A stretch of DNA of 64,000 nucleotides, from NCBI RefSeq assembly GCF_002872475.1, contig NZ_CP025682.1:2232001-2296000 (forward strand). Reading direction: 5' to 3'. Positions 24,933-34,595 of the stretch are shown here, piece by piece (the stretch's first letter is position 1; each line of letters opens with the position of its first letter). The notes beneath the pieces were generated by a model that ran no database searches, was not told the origin of the DNA, and saw only the letters and a program-made list of their open reading frames with translations. The stretch comes from Pseudazoarcus pumilus. Its GTDB lineage: Bacteria; Pseudomonadota; Gammaproteobacteria; Burkholderiales; Rhodocyclaceae. The position numbers and the translations under genes were made by a program.

Positions 24933-25846
24933 TGCGGGATGATCCTGCGGATTCTGTCGGGGCGCACCGGCGTGGATTGGTCGCCGTCGTCGTCAGCCAG
25001 CACGATGCGGCTGCACTCGGTGGCCGGCACCATCAGCGAGTAATCGCCGGCGGCGTCGGAGACGGTTTCAAACCCGCGAACGGGCGCAGCGCGGGGCACG
25101 GCGAAGATGCGGCGCTCGGCCGGATCGCCCGTAGCGTCGGTGACGTTGCCGGAGATTTCGCCGACGAGTCGGGACAGCTCGTACGGGGTATCGCCGAAAA
25201 TAGAGGCCCCGCGCCAGATCACAAAATCCTCCGCGTAACCGGCATACGGGGATGCACTGCTCGGCGATGTCGCAAAAAGTCGCAGCGGGCTGCTCGGCGC
25301 GGCGCTGGACGGGCTCGACCGCGCCGAACTTCCGACCACAGCATCGCCGACACACAATCGGATCGTCGTCCCGTCGAAATCCAGCACAACCTGATTCCAC
25401 GCATCGCTCGGGACGACACCGGCAGACGTGTTAATATCCACTTCGTATGTCCCGCCAGTTCCACGCGCGATCAACAGACGCAATGCGCCGGTGTTTCGCA
25501 CACCGAGATAAATGCCCCGGTTCGCGGTGGCGCCGCCGCCCGTATCGACGATCGTCCGGTAATCTGCGCTACCGGCCGGCCTCACTCGGACCGCGAGCGT
25601 CCACGGCTCCGCACCAGAGTGCAGGAATGTCCAGTCTGCGTTTACGGCGCCCTCCAGAATCGCGTCGCCTGCGCCATCGAAATACGCGCAGCTGCCGTAG
25701 TGCTCGCCCTGGCTCGTGACGGTTTTTGCGTCTCCGATCGCGGTCGCTGACCGAGACTGCGGGCCGTAGTCCCGGAAATCTACGCCGTTGTTGTCGCCGA
25801 ACATCGGCAGCAGCAGCGCGACCTTGTCGTAGTGCGGAATGCTCAC
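24929..25846 (-). CDS. LamG/concanavalin-like tail protein
   Basis: A 305-residue protein. The central jelly-roll looks like a LamG domain (AEPWTLAVRVRPAG, WNQVVLDFDGTTIRLCVGD, YAGYAEDFVIWRG). A C-terminal carboxypeptidase-regulatory-like strand set (VGEISGNVTDATGDPAERRIFAV) is linked to it. Such domains bind carbohydrates, so it is a good candidate receptor-binding or fibre component. GTG 25846 (VSIPHYDKVALLLP) is preferred to a TTG further upstream because it follows the preceding stop by 4 bases. Confidence 0.82.
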   Translation of the reverse strand: MSIPHYDKVALLLPMFGDNNGVDFRDYGPQSRSATAIGDAKTVTSQGEHYGSCAYFDGAGDAILEGAVNADWTFLHSGAEPWTLAVRVRPAGSADYRTIVDTGGGATANRGIYLGVRNTGALRLLIARGTGGTYEVDINTSAGVVPSDAWNQVVLDFDGTTIRLCVGDAVVGSSARSSPSSAAPSSPLRLFATSPSSASPYAGYAEDFVIWRGASIFGDTPYELSRLVGEISGNVTDATGDPAERRIFAVPRAAPVRGFETVSDAAGDYSLMVPATECSRIVLADDDGDQSTPVRPDRIRRIIPQ

Positions 25847-25850
25847 AGCC

Positions 25851-26246
25851 TCACCCCACAACCGCCGCAACCATCTCGATCGGCGCGCCCGCGACCACGG
25901 TCAGGGTGTTGAAAACCGCCTTGCCGCTGACGGCCTCGGTGCCGGCTTCGGCGGGCAGGGCGAGGTGTACGGTGCCGTCGCCGTCGACGAACTCGACATA
26001 GGCGATGGTGCCGCCGGCGTCGGCGTCGTCCTCGCGGCCGTCGAAGTCGAAGGCGAGCTGGCCGGTGGTGCCGTTGACAGTGCCGCAGGGGTCGGTGAGG
26101 GTGATGGTGCCGAGCAGCACGTCAGCGGCGTCGCGCACCAGCACGGCGCCGGGCAGCGTTGCGTGGGCGTCGATGAGGTCGCGCACGGCGGTGTGCGCGG
26201 CGATGATCGCGGCGGCGCTCCATTCATACGTTTCGGGGGCTGGCAT
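25851..26246 (-). CDS. Phage tail-associated hypothetical protein
   Basis: A 131-residue acidic, beta-rich protein (VLLGTITLTDPCGTVNG, LAFDFDGREDDADAGG, FVDGDGTVHLALPAEAG). No family is recognised. It is sandwiched between the 1208-residue tail protein and the LamG protein, with short gaps, so it is likely part of the tail tip or fibre assembly. AGGAGACCCACACCC precedes the ATG. Confidence 0.75.
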   Translation of the reverse strand: MPAPETYEWSAAAIIAAHTAVRDLIDAHATLPGAVLVRDAADVLLGTITLTDPCGTVNGTTGQLAFDFDGREDDADAGGTIAYVEFVDGDGTVHLALPAEAGTEAVSGKAVFNTLTVVAGAPIEMVAAVVG

Positions 26247-26264
26247 GGGTGTGGGTCTCCTGGG

Positions 26265-29200
26265 TTAATCGACGTCGCCGCGCGCTTCGATGTCGAACTG
26301 GTCGCCTTCGAGGGTGGCGCCGGCGAGGATGGTGCGGGCGATCCACGTGGGGCCGGCCGCGCCGACGGTGTTGAGGCGCAACTGGTTGCCCGTGGCCCAG
26401 CCTCCGCCCCAGCCGGCCGAGCGCAGCACGAAGTACGGGTCGCCGGTGAGCGGGTTGACGGGCGCGAGGTCGGTGCCGGTGTTGCCGGTGGCGATCAGGC
26501 CGAGGTTCTCGCCAAACAACTGGAAGCTGGTCGAGCCGGTGAAGTTGATGCGCCAGCGCTCGGTCACGGCGGACTCGTTGAGCACCTCGACGGGGTTGTC
26601 GATGTCGTTGTACTGGGCGTTGGCCTGGCTGCCGATCAGCGTGTCGGACCACACGCCGGTCCACGTGTTTTGATCAAACAGGCTGGTGACCAGCGCCTGC
26701 ATGTCGCCGAACAGCAGCGCGCCGGACAGGTAGGTGCCGTCCACCGGGTAGTCGCGCGAGAGCGCGGGGTCGAAGCTGACCTGGCCGTTGATCTGCACGT
26801 CGGAGAGCAGCAGCATGTCCTCGATGCGATGCACGGCGGTGAGCGGCTGCGCGACCCCGGTGCCATCCCAGTCCGCGGCGATGGTGACCACGCCGGTTTC
26901 CAGATTGACGGCGTAGCGGTCCTGCGCGATGGGGTCGCCGTTGGCATCTTCCAGCCGTACCACGGCCAGGTCGGTGCGCGGCAGCGCGTAGTCCGCGCCG
27001 GCGAGCACCGGGTTGTCGAGATCGGTGCGCTGGGTGTTGTGCAGCACCACCACGTCGGCCGGGCGGTAGATTGGCACGCGGCCATCGCTGGGCAGGCGCA
27101 CCGGGTCCAGCCCGAGGATGTTGGCGTCGAGCGGCAGGTTGGTGAGGATCACGGAGTTGTAGCGCAGCGTGCCGGGATACACGTTGCGTGGCACCCACTC
27201 GCCCTCCACCATCTGGCCGAACTCGACGGCCACCACGCCCATGGTCTGCTCGCACTCGCCACGCATCCAGTCGCCGGTGATGACGCCGTTCTGGTCGGCG
27301 GTGCCGGTGAGCAGGTCGCCATTCTCGGCGGTGACCTGCACGTACAGGCTGGCCGGGCGGATGGGGCTGCCGGCGGTGCGAAAAAACGCCTCGGTGGCGA
27401 CGAACTCGCCATAGGTGGTGAGCATGGCGTCGATCTGGCGGTTGACCGCGGCGCCGTCGCCCCAGTAGCTGAGCTGCGCGATGCCGGTTTCGTAGTCGAT
27501 GGGGCCGGCGGCCAGGCCTGCGCCGGTGGCCGGGTCGACGTTGGTGTAGAGCGTGCCGTTGCGATCGATGTACGTCAGCCCCGTGGCGCGGAACAGCAGC
27601 GAACCGGGCACCACCGCATCGGCCGTGGTGGCGGTGAGGTCGAACGTTAGCGTGGTTACCGCCACTTCCTCGTCGGCCACGTCCTGCGGCGACCAGGTGC
27701 TGCCCTCGCCCGCCGTGGTGTCGCGCTCCACGACGATGGCAGAGGCCGACACGATGGCGTAGGTCTCGCTGCGCAGGCTCCAGCCATAGATGCCGGTGAT
27801 GTCGTTCTGCGTCCACACCTCGCGCTGCGTCTGCAACGGGCTGGTGATGGTGACAACGCCCGTCGACGTGTTGAAGGTGCCGACTTGCTGGTCGTCCCAG
27901 CGCCAGCGGCGCTCGCGGAAGGCGGAGCCATCCCACCGCCCGGCGCGCACGCGCACGGCGCCACCACTGTCGATGTAGGCCTGCACGTCCATCGTCAGCG
28001 TGGCCACCTGCAGCAGCATGGATCCGCTGTTCAGATACGGGCCAGATCCCGGCACGGTGAATTGCCCGCCGCTCACCGGGTAAGCGGTGCTCATGTCCTC
28101 CGGTTGGCCGAACAGGTCGGCCTCGTCACCGTCGCGCCAGGTGTAGTCGTTGCTGAGGATGGATGCGCGATCGGGCGGCGTGCTGAATTTCAGCCGAACG
28201 ACGCCGGTATGGTAGGCCACAGTGCCGGTCATGCCGGTGCCGGAAATGTTGCCGTTGCCGTCGTCCGTGGCGGTGCGCGTGGCGTTGCCGACCACCCACG
28301 ACACCTCGAGCGTGCCGCGCCGCACCGGGCGTTGCGCCAGCGTGTAGGCCAGATCGAATGTGGTAGCGGCCACCGCGTTGGCGCCGTTGCGACGCTGGTA
28401 GTGCACCGGGCTACCCCACGACACCAGCACCGCGCTTCCCACGTCCGGCAGCGCGCCCAGGGTGACGATGCACGCGCCGGTGGCGTAGTCGACGCTACCG
28501 GTTCCCTCGCTGGGGTCGTTGGCCACCAGCACGCCGGCACCGTCGTCGCGCATGCGGTACCAGCGGCCCAGCGCGCGGAAGTCCACCACCACCGTGCCGG
28601 GCGCCGGCAGCGGATTGAGGGTGATCGGGTAGACGGTGCCGCGAGTGCCGAGGGTGACGGGGATCTGGTGCGTGTGGGCGGGGTTTGAGACCTGTAGTCC
28701 GGGGATGTATTTGGCGTAAATGCGAAAGCTGATGGTGCCCGTACCATCCGCGCCGCCGTTGCTGAGCAGCAGCGTGCCGGTGCCGGTGTCATAGCTGATG
28801 CTGCCGCCGTGGATGCGCACGCGGTTGCCCGCGCCAGTCACCTGCATCGATGGCGCGATGTTGCCATCCGCATCGGCCCCGGTTTCTGTCTCGCTGGCAC
28901 CGGTCGGCTGCCCGGTGCCATCGACCCGCGCCAACACCAACGTCCCGGCGCGCGGCGCGAATCGCATGTGGAACTGAAATTCAATCGGGACCACAACCGC
29001 AGGTCGCGGCAGCGTGCCGCTGGCGATGACCTCCCACCCCTGCTGGCCGAGCAGGTCGCCAACGTCTTGCGCAGCGCCCATCATGCTGGCCATGCTGATT
29101 CCCGTCTCCCGCTGCGTGCTCGGCACCAGCGGCGCATACACGCTGGCCAGGCGCAGCGTCACGTCGCCCAGCTCGCCGGCCTCGGTGATGGGCTGCAGTC

Positions 29201-29891
29201 CATAGTATTTGCTGGCGTCGGCCACCTGCGTGGTGCGCAGCCTGGTCGGCGATGGGTCGGTGGAGTAGCGCGAGACTTCGCCGCCGGCGAAGGTCTGCGA
29301 CAGGGTGCTGCCGATGCTCAGCGTGAGGATGCGACGCTGAAAATCGCCGACGTTGTCGGTGAAGGTGCGCAGTTCGTGGTTCACCGCGGTGATGCGCACG
29401 TACTGCTGCGTGCCGGCGCCCGCGCCGGATTCAACGGACAGCACGTACACCTCGCCCACGTCGGGGAGCGGATCTTCCGGGCGCTGGTAGAGCAGGATGG
29501 CGCGCTGGCCGATGAGCTGCTGGCCGTAGACGCGCATGCGGCTGATCGGCCCGGCGACCACGTAGCTTTCGATGCGGTCGCGCGCTGCGCTGCGCTGGTC
29601 GAACCACGAACCGGTCGAGAACAGGCAGCACGAGATGCGGTCGTTTTCCGGGGGCGCGGTGATGATGGCGTGCGCGCCGGCGTACATCTCCAGCGTCGCG
29701 GTGCGCACGGCCACGTAGATCTTGCGCAGGTTGACGCGGCCATACACCGAGTCGATGCGCGACACTTTCGGGAACACGTTGCCGGCCTGGCCGCTGGGGA
29801 TGACGTTTTGCGTCATGCGCCCGCCCCCGTCGGGCGTGTCGCGCATGCGCTCGGATTCGAGGAGCTGGATGTCGCTGGGCAGGATGGGCAT
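26265..29891 (-). CDS. Large modular tail protein (1208 residues)
   Basis: The largest gene in the window. Almost all beta structure. Repeating signatures include D-x-N/D-G-x-I (DADGNI, DGNGNISG, DQNGVITG) followed by a Y/D-x-TG-x-x-x-L strand (YDTGTGTLLL, DYATGACIVTL, YHTGVVRLKF, DYETGIAQLSY, NLETGVVTIA). This suggests tandem fibronectin- or Ig-like modules of about 100 residues. No enzyme motif is seen. It lies between the gene after the tape measure and the fibre genes, where siphoviruses encode tail-tip and central-fibre proteins. Role inferred from position. Confidence 0.85.
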   Translation of the reverse strand: MPILPSDIQLLESERMRDTPDGGGRMTQNVIPSGQAGNVFPKVSRIDSVYGRVNLRKIYVAVRTATLEMYAGAHAIITAPPENDRISCCLFSTGSWFDQRSAARDRIESYVVAGPISRMRVYGQQLIGQRAILLYQRPEDPLPDVGEVYVLSVESGAGAGTQQYVRITAVNHELRTFTDNVGDFQRRILTLSIGSTLSQTFAGGEVSRYSTDPSPTRLRTTQVADASKYYGLQPITEAGELGDVTLRLASVYAPLVPSTQRETGISMASMMGAAQDVGDLLGQQGWEVIASGTLPRPAVVVPIEFQFHMRFAPRAGTLVLARVDGTGQPTGASETETGADADGNIAPSMQVTGAGNRVRIHGGSISYDTGTGTLLLSNGGADGTGTISFRIYAKYIPGLQVSNPAHTHQIPVTLGTRGTVYPITLNPLPAPGTVVVDFRALGRWYRMRDDGAGVLVANDPSEGTGSVDYATGACIVTLGALPDVGSAVLVSWGSPVHYQRRNGANAVAATTFDLAYTLAQRPVRRGTLEVSWVVGNATRTATDDGNGNISGTGMTGTVAYHTGVVRLKFSTPPDRASILSNDYTWRDGDEADLFGQPEDMSTAYPVSGGQFTVPGSGPYLNSGSMLLQVATLTMDVQAYIDSGGAVRVRAGRWDGSAFRERRWRWDDQQVGTFNTSTGVVTITSPLQTQREVWTQNDITGIYGWSLRSETYAIVSASAIVVERDTTAGEGSTWSPQDVADEEVAVTTLTFDLTATTADAVVPGSLLFRATGLTYIDRNGTLYTNVDPATGAGLAAGPIDYETGIAQLSYWGDGAAVNRQIDAMLTTYGEFVATEAFFRTAGSPIRPASLYVQVTAENGDLLTGTADQNGVITGDWMRGECEQTMGVVAVEFGQMVEGEWVPRNVYPGTLRYNSVILTNLPLDANILGLDPVRLPSDGRVPIYRPADVVVLHNTQRTDLDNPVLAGADYALPRTDLAVVRLEDANGDPIAQDRYAVNLETGVVTIAADWDGTGVAQPLTAVHRIEDMLLLSDVQINGQVSFDPALSRDYPVDGTYLSGALLFGDMQALVTSLFDQNTWTGVWSDTLIGSQANAQYNDIDNPVEVLNESAVTERWRINFTGSTSFQLFGENLGLIATGNTGTDLAPVNPLTGDPYFVLRSAGWGGGWATGNQLRLNTVGAAGPTWIARTILAGATLEGDQFDIEARGDVD

Positions 29892-29894
29892 GGG

Positions 29895-30278
29895 TCAGAC
29901 CTCGATGAGTCGGATGGTGAGCCGGTACAGGCTGGCGTCGGTCATGTCGTTGGCCGGGCGCAGGGGCACGGCCTCGAAGGGGGCTTGCAGGTCGAATCGC
30001 ACGGTGAATTCGCGCGCGTCGGCCAGGGTGAGCGTGTAGGTCTGCCCGGCGTCGTCGGCCAACGCGCGCAGCGCCTTGATGGCACCCCGGCTGATCCACC
30101 CGCCGCGCGGATTGCTGGCCAGCGTGATGGGCCGGCCGGCCTGGCGCTCGGCCTCGTCGATGACGAGTGCACCGGCAATGGAGTGCTCGCGCGCCTGCTC
30201 CACGGGCGACCATTCGAATTCGTCCTGCCACCAGATGTCGTCTGGGATCTGCACGCCGCCGAGGGTGTGGGTGGGCAT
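29895..30278 (-). CDS. Phage tail protein downstream of tape measure
   Basis: A 127-residue protein starting MPTHTLGGVQIPDDIWWQDEFEW, with a compact alpha/beta composition and a C-terminal SLYRLTIRLIEV strand. Its ATG overlaps the stop of the tape-measure gene by one base, so it is coupled to it. The position corresponds to small distal-tail or assembly proteins in other siphoviruses. I do not recognise a named family. Confidence 0.8.
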   Translation of the reverse strand: MPTHTLGGVQIPDDIWWQDEFEWSPVEQAREHSIAGALVIDEAERQAGRPITLASNPRGGWISRGAIKALRALADDAGQTYTLTLADAREFTVRFDLQAPFEAVPLRPANDMTDASLYRLTIRLIEV

Positions 30279-32842
30279 CAGGCGTAGCTCCGTTCGAGGT
30301 CTTCAAGCGTGCGGGCGAATCGCTGGGCGCTGTCGGCGTCGGCGAAGTTGTAGGTGTCGCGGCGGCCGTTGATGGTCAGCTCGACGCGGTGCATGGTCGG
30401 CGTGGGGGTGGTGGTGGATCGCGTGGGCGGGGCGCCGAAGCTGGAGCCCGCGCCCTCTTTCGCAAGCTGGCGCTCGTCGAGGAAGTTGTTCATGCGGCCG
30501 AGGATTTCGTAGACGGCCTTCGCGCCGCTGCCGACGGTGCCGATGCTCGACTGCATCATCGCGAAGTCTTTGTAGACCTGTTCCAGCTCCTTGCGCAGGG
30601 CCAGCCCGCCGATCTGCTCGGCGCGCGCGTAGGCGGCCTGGAAGGGGCTGTCGAAGGTGCCGCCGCTCGAGCTGCCGCCGCCGCTTGCGGCGGCGCGCTT
30701 TTCCGCGCCTTCGGCTGATTCGGCGGCATCGCCTGCCGCGTCGCCGATGGCCGCGAATTTGCCGGCGGTCTCGTCCGCCGCCTGGCCAAGCTGGCGCGTG
30801 GCATTCGCGGCGGCGCCCATGCTCTGCACCGTGGTCTTGCCGGCGCTGTCGGCCTGCACTTCCAGCCCGCGCATGGCGGCCTCTGCCCGCACAACTGAAT
30901 CGGCCACACCACCGTTGGCCTCGATGGCCTTCTCGGCATAGGCGCGAAATGCGCGCTCGATGTCGCGGGCGCTGGCCGTGCCGCTGTCGCGGATCAGTTC
31001 GAAGTCGCGCCGGGCGTTGTCGGCGGCGCGCTGCAGGGCTTCGCTGCTGGTGATGCCGAGGCGCTCGTAGGCGGCGCCCACTTCCTCGGCGCTGGCCGCA
31101 GCGCCCTTGAGGTTTTCGTTTGCCTCGGCGGCGGCGGATGCGGCTTGCGTGACGCCCTCGGCGGCTTTGCGCGATTCGCCGTCGACGTATTCGAAGCCCT
31201 CGCCCAGTGCGTCGAGCTGCTCGGCGGAGAGTTCCGCCTGCGCGCCGGCCTTGGCGGCGGCTTCACCGGCCTTGGCGGTGGCGGTGGCGGCTTGCTGTGC
31301 GGCCTCGGCGCTGTCGGTGTAGCCGTCGACGACTTGCTGCCAGGCCTCGGTGACACGCACCGAAGATTCCTCGGCCTTTTTGGCGAATTCCTCGGAGACG
31401 TGCCACAGCGCGTCGGCTTCGAACTGGATGTTCTTGGCCATCTCGCTGAAGCCCTGCGAGACGCTGCCGAAGGTGAGGCGCGAGAACACGTCGGCGGTGT
31501 GGGCGGCGGCGCTGGTGATGTTGGAGAGCACGCCGGTGATGGCCTCGCCGGCGGCGTAGACCGTCATGCGGAAGCCTTCCCAGATGAAGTTCAGGCCGTT
31601 GAAGACGTTGCCAAGCTGCCGCCCGGCGGCGGCGACGCGCCCGCCCCACTCGTCGAGGATCTCCCCGGTGCGCTCGGCGAACTCGCGCATGTCGCGGGCG
31701 ACGGCTTCGAAGTCGATCTGGCCGACGAATTCGCGCGCGGCATCGGCGGCGGACTGGAAGGCGGCGCGCAGGGCTTCGCCGAAGGCGCTGGCCGTGCCGT
31801 TGCTGACGAATTCACGCAGGCGCTGGGCGAGGTCAACAATCTGCTTCGTGAGCGGTTCGAGCAGCGGCTCGACCACGGCGCGGCGCACGGCGTCCCAGGC
31901 GCTGGCAAAACCGCGCGTGGCACCGCGCAGGTTGCCGTCCATGGTCTCGGCGGTGCGCCCGGCGGCGCCGTCGGCAGCTTCCAGCGAGGTGCGCAGGTCG
32001 TCGAGGCCGGCAATACCCTGGTTGAGCAGTGCGCGCAGGGCCGGGCCGGCTTCCTGGCCAACGGCGATGATGGCTTTCTGACCGCGCGGGCCGGCGGCGG
32101 CGAGCTGCTCCAGCGCGAGGTTGAAGTCGGTGGTGGTGATGCCGGCGGCGGCCAGTTCGTTGCGGAACTTGCTGGCCGGGTTGCTGAACTGCGCGAGGAT
32201 GCTGTTGAGCGCGGTACCAGCGCGGCTGGCGTCGATACCGGCGTCGGCGAATTTGCCGATGATGGCGACGGTGTCTTCCAGCGACAGGCCGAGCGCCTGG
32301 GCGGTGGGCGCGGCGTAGGCCAGCGCCTGGCCGAGACCGGTGACGGTGGTATTGGCGCGCGCTGCGGCTTCGGTGAGCACGTCGGCGACGCGGCCGGATT
32401 CGGCCACCTCGAGGCCCATGCCGCGCACGGCGCGGGTGACCAGGCCGGCGGCTTCGGCAAGCTCCACGCCGTTGGCCTGGGCGAGGCTGAGCACGCCGGG
32501 CAGCGCCTCGACGGAGTCGGAGGCGCTGAAACCGGCACGGGCGAGGTTTTCCAGCGCCTGGGCGGCTTCGGTTGCGGTGTAGCGGGTGGTGGTGCCGGCC
32601 TCGTCGGCGGCGGTGCGCAGGCGGTCCAGCTCTTCGCCGCTGGCGCGCGTGATGGCCGCGACGCGGTCCATTTGCTCTTCGAAGTCGGCGGCGCTGCTGA
32701 TGGCGTCGCCGAACATCTTGATGCCGAAGTAGCCGGCGATGGCCGCGGCGATGCGGCCGGCGTTGCGCTGCAGGGACGCAAACACGCCGGACGCTTCGTC
32801 CTTGGCGGTAATCAGGATGCGGGTTTTGGGATCGCGTGCCAT
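30278..32842 (-). CDS. Tail tape measure protein
   Basis: A 854-residue protein that sets tail length. The N-terminal domain (ASGVFASLQRNAGRIAAAIAGYFG, then ALENLARAGFSASDSVEALPGVLSLAQANGVELAEAAGLV, TALNSILAQFSNP) is the TP901-type tape-measure core. Long Ala/Glu/Gln-rich coiled coils follow to the C-terminus. At about 0.15 nm per residue the tail would be roughly 130 nm. Only 70 bases separate it from the tail-tube gene, leaving no room for the usual pair of tail-assembly chaperones made by a frameshift. Confidence 0.92.
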   Translation of the reverse strand: MARDPKTRILITAKDEASGVFASLQRNAGRIAAAIAGYFGIKMFGDAISSAADFEEQMDRVAAITRASGEELDRLRTAADEAGTTTRYTATEAAQALENLARAGFSASDSVEALPGVLSLAQANGVELAEAAGLVTRAVRGMGLEVAESGRVADVLTEAAARANTTVTGLGQALAYAAPTAQALGLSLEDTVAIIGKFADAGIDASRAGTALNSILAQFSNPASKFRNELAAAGITTTDFNLALEQLAAAGPRGQKAIIAVGQEAGPALRALLNQGIAGLDDLRTSLEAADGAAGRTAETMDGNLRGATRGFASAWDAVRRAVVEPLLEPLTKQIVDLAQRLREFVSNGTASAFGEALRAAFQSAADAAREFVGQIDFEAVARDMREFAERTGEILDEWGGRVAAAGRQLGNVFNGLNFIWEGFRMTVYAAGEAITGVLSNITSAAAHTADVFSRLTFGSVSQGFSEMAKNIQFEADALWHVSEEFAKKAEESSVRVTEAWQQVVDGYTDSAEAAQQAATATAKAGEAAAKAGAQAELSAEQLDALGEGFEYVDGESRKAAEGVTQAASAAAEANENLKGAAASAEEVGAAYERLGITSSEALQRAADNARRDFELIRDSGTASARDIERAFRAYAEKAIEANGGVADSVVRAEAAMRGLEVQADSAGKTTVQSMGAAANATRQLGQAADETAGKFAAIGDAAGDAAESAEGAEKRAAASGGGSSSGGTFDSPFQAAYARAEQIGGLALRKELEQVYKDFAMMQSSIGTVGSGAKAVYEILGRMNNFLDERQLAKEGAGSSFGAPPTRSTTTPTPTMHRVELTINGRRDTYNFADADSAQRFARTLEDLERSYA

Positions 32843-32912
32843 GGCGGCGGGGGAACTCCGGCGGCAGGCTCATGCGCCCGCACGGGACGGACGCATTGGC
32901 ATGACGCCGGGG

Positions 32913-33839
32913 TCAGACGATGGCGAATTCCATGAACTTGGAAAGTCCGGTGCCGACGCGGTTGTCGTCGGAGAGCACCGTCATCGACAGCGTGAGTTCG
33001 GCGAACTCCGAGCCGATGCGGCTGAAACCGCTGGTGGGCGAGAACTTGACGCGGAAGTAGCGCCCGACCATGGGGTTGCCGCTGTCGACCTCGTTGAGGC
33101 CGTCGAAAATCATCTCGTATTCCTCGCCGGAATTGACCAGCGCCTGGATGATGTACTGGGCGTTCTTCGTGTAGCCGACAGTGAGCGGCAGCGCGAGGTC
33201 GCCGACGAACTTGGCATCCGCAGCGGCCATCATCTGGATGCCGTGCGGGGTGCGCGCGTAGTCGGTGTCCTGCACCAGGGCGACGGGGCCGATGTCGCGC
33301 CAAGTGACGGTGCCGTCGCTGACGGTGGTGCCGTCGGTGGGCCACGAGGGCTCGACGCTCCCGGATTCTCCGGCCACGGTGACGATGTAGGCGCGGCTGG
33401 TGTCGGCGATGAGATCGCCCACTGCGTATTCGGTGGTGGCGGCCCACGACGCGGTGGCGTCGATGGCGACGGTGATGGCTTCGGCCGGGTCGGGGATGCG
33501 GGCGAAGGTCACGCGCTCGCGCGGCCAGGCGAGCGCGGCCTCGTCGGAGACGGTGTCGCTGGCTTCCAGCTCGTAGGAGCCGCGCAGGCCGATGGCGATG
33601 GTCTGCGGCTTGATGTCGTTGACGACCAGTTCGGCGGTGACGGACGACACCGTCTCGGTCACGTCCAGCTCGCCGCCGCCGACCTCCTGGAAGTTCTGGC
33701 GGCCTTCGCGCTCGACCTCGATGGTTTCGTTCAGGTTGATGACGTTGCCCAGGCGAAACTGGCGGCCCAGGCCGTTCTTGGGGCGCAGGCTCACATGGCC
33801 CTTGCCCTTGTAACCGCGGGTGGTGGAAACGAGTGGCAT
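32913..33839 (-). CDS. Major tail (tube) protein
   Basis: A 308-residue beta-rich protein (GRQFRLGNVINLNETIEVEREGRQNFQEVGGGELDVTETVS...). A lambda gpV-like role is inferred from length, position between the terminator and tape-measure genes, and composition. A carbohydrate-module-like insert (about 130-175; WAATTEYAVGDLIADTSRAYIVTVAGESGSVEPSWPTDGTTVSDGTVTWRD, read in parts) resembles the short Trp-rich modules found inserted in phage structural proteins. The ATG is preceded by AGGAGTAACGTC. Confidence 0.82.
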   Translation of the reverse strand: MPLVSTTRGYKGKGHVSLRPKNGLGRQFRLGNVINLNETIEVEREGRQNFQEVGGGELDVTETVSSVTAELVVNDIKPQTIAIGLRGSYELEASDTVSDEAALAWPRERVTFARIPDPAEAITVAIDATASWAATTEYAVGDLIADTSRAYIVTVAGESGSVEPSWPTDGTTVSDGTVTWRDIGPVALVQDTDYARTPHGIQMMAAADAKFVGDLALPLTVGYTKNAQYIIQALVNSGEEYEMIFDGLNEVDSGNPMVGRYFRVKFSPTSGFSRIGSEFAELTLSMTVLSDDNRVGTGLSKFMEFAIV

Positions 33840-33843
33840 GACG

Positions 33844-34269
33844 TTACTCCTGAGGTTGCACCCGCAGCGTCACGCTGGGGATCGTGATGTTGATGCTGTA
33901 GCGCCACACGCCCCCGAACTCGTCGGGCGGCGCGCCGGCGTCGAACTCCACCTGGCTGTGCTCGCCGGTGGGTTGCCAGCCGATGAGGCGGCGCAGGATC
34001 TCGGTGAGGCCGTCGAGCGCGGCCGTGCGGTCGTCCTCTTTGGCGCGGGCGCCGGCGACATACAGCGAGACGGCGAAGCGGTGCTCAACCTGCGCGGCGT
34101 CAGTGGTGCGGGCGGTGATGGGCGCCCCACCCCACTCCGTGCGCAGGAAGATGGGCTTTGCGCCGCTCTGTCCAATCTCGGGCAGCGGGTCGAGCGTGCC
34201 GTGCAGATCGACACCGGGCACCGCGCCTTCGAGCAGCGCGTGCAGTTCGGTTTCGACCTGCGCGAACAT
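33844..34269 (-). CDS. Tail terminator-like minor tail protein
   Basis: A 141-residue protein (FAQVETELHALLEGAVPGVDLHG, VEHRFAVSLYVAGARAKEDDRTAALDGLTEILRRLIGW) with the alpha/beta pattern of gpU/Gp37-type tail-completion proteins. It lies directly before the tail-tube gene and overlaps the upstream FII-like gene by one base. Assignment is from position and pattern, not from an exact motif. Confidence 0.7.
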   Translation of the reverse strand: MFAQVETELHALLEGAVPGVDLHGTLDPLPEIGQSGAKPIFLRTEWGGAPITARTTDAAQVEHRFAVSLYVAGARAKEDDRTAALDGLTEILRRLIGWQPTGEHSQVEFDAGAPPDEFGGVWRYSINITIPSVTLRVQPQE

Positions 34270-34595
34270 CAGCCGGCCTCCACGAACACGCCGACGAGCT
34301 GCGCGACGCGCTCGTGCGCGTTGATGCGCTCGGGCGTGTCGGCGACGCGGTAGTCGACGCCGTCGATACTGAGCACGTCACCGGCCTCGATCGCCGCATC
34401 CGCCGCGAGATAGCGCAGCGTGTGGTCACCGACCATCGCCGAGCCGTCGAACGAAGAGCGGTCGACGACGTCGAACTGGCCGGTGAAGGGGTCGCCGGCC
34501 GAGGGGGTAGCCACGACGTTGTCAAGCAGCGCATGCGTCTGCTCGGACAACATCGCGTCCACGTCCGCGAACGGCGCGACGAGCCCCTCGCTCAC
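34269..34595 (-). CDS. Head-tail joining protein (lambda FII-like)
   Basis: A 108-residue protein. It starts at GTG 34595 in a GTGA overlap with the upstream gene. Mid-region FDVVDRSSFDGSAMVGDHTLRYLAAD and C-terminal LSIDGVDYRVADTPERIN match the pattern of phage head-tail attachment proteins of the FII family, which plug the portal vertex for the tail. Its place after capsid and FI-like genes repeats the lambda order. Confidence 0.75.
   Translation of the reverse strand: MSEGLVAPFADVDAMLSEQTHALLDNVVATPSAGDPFTGQFDVVDRSSFDGSAMVGDHTLRYLAADAAIEAGDVLSIDGVDYRVADTPERINAHERVAQLVGVFVEAG

Noticed and set aside
31145-32935. 596-codon plus-strand frame across the tape measure region
   Set aside because: Gly/Val/Ala-rich antisense of a coiled-coil gene; no plausible start or family.
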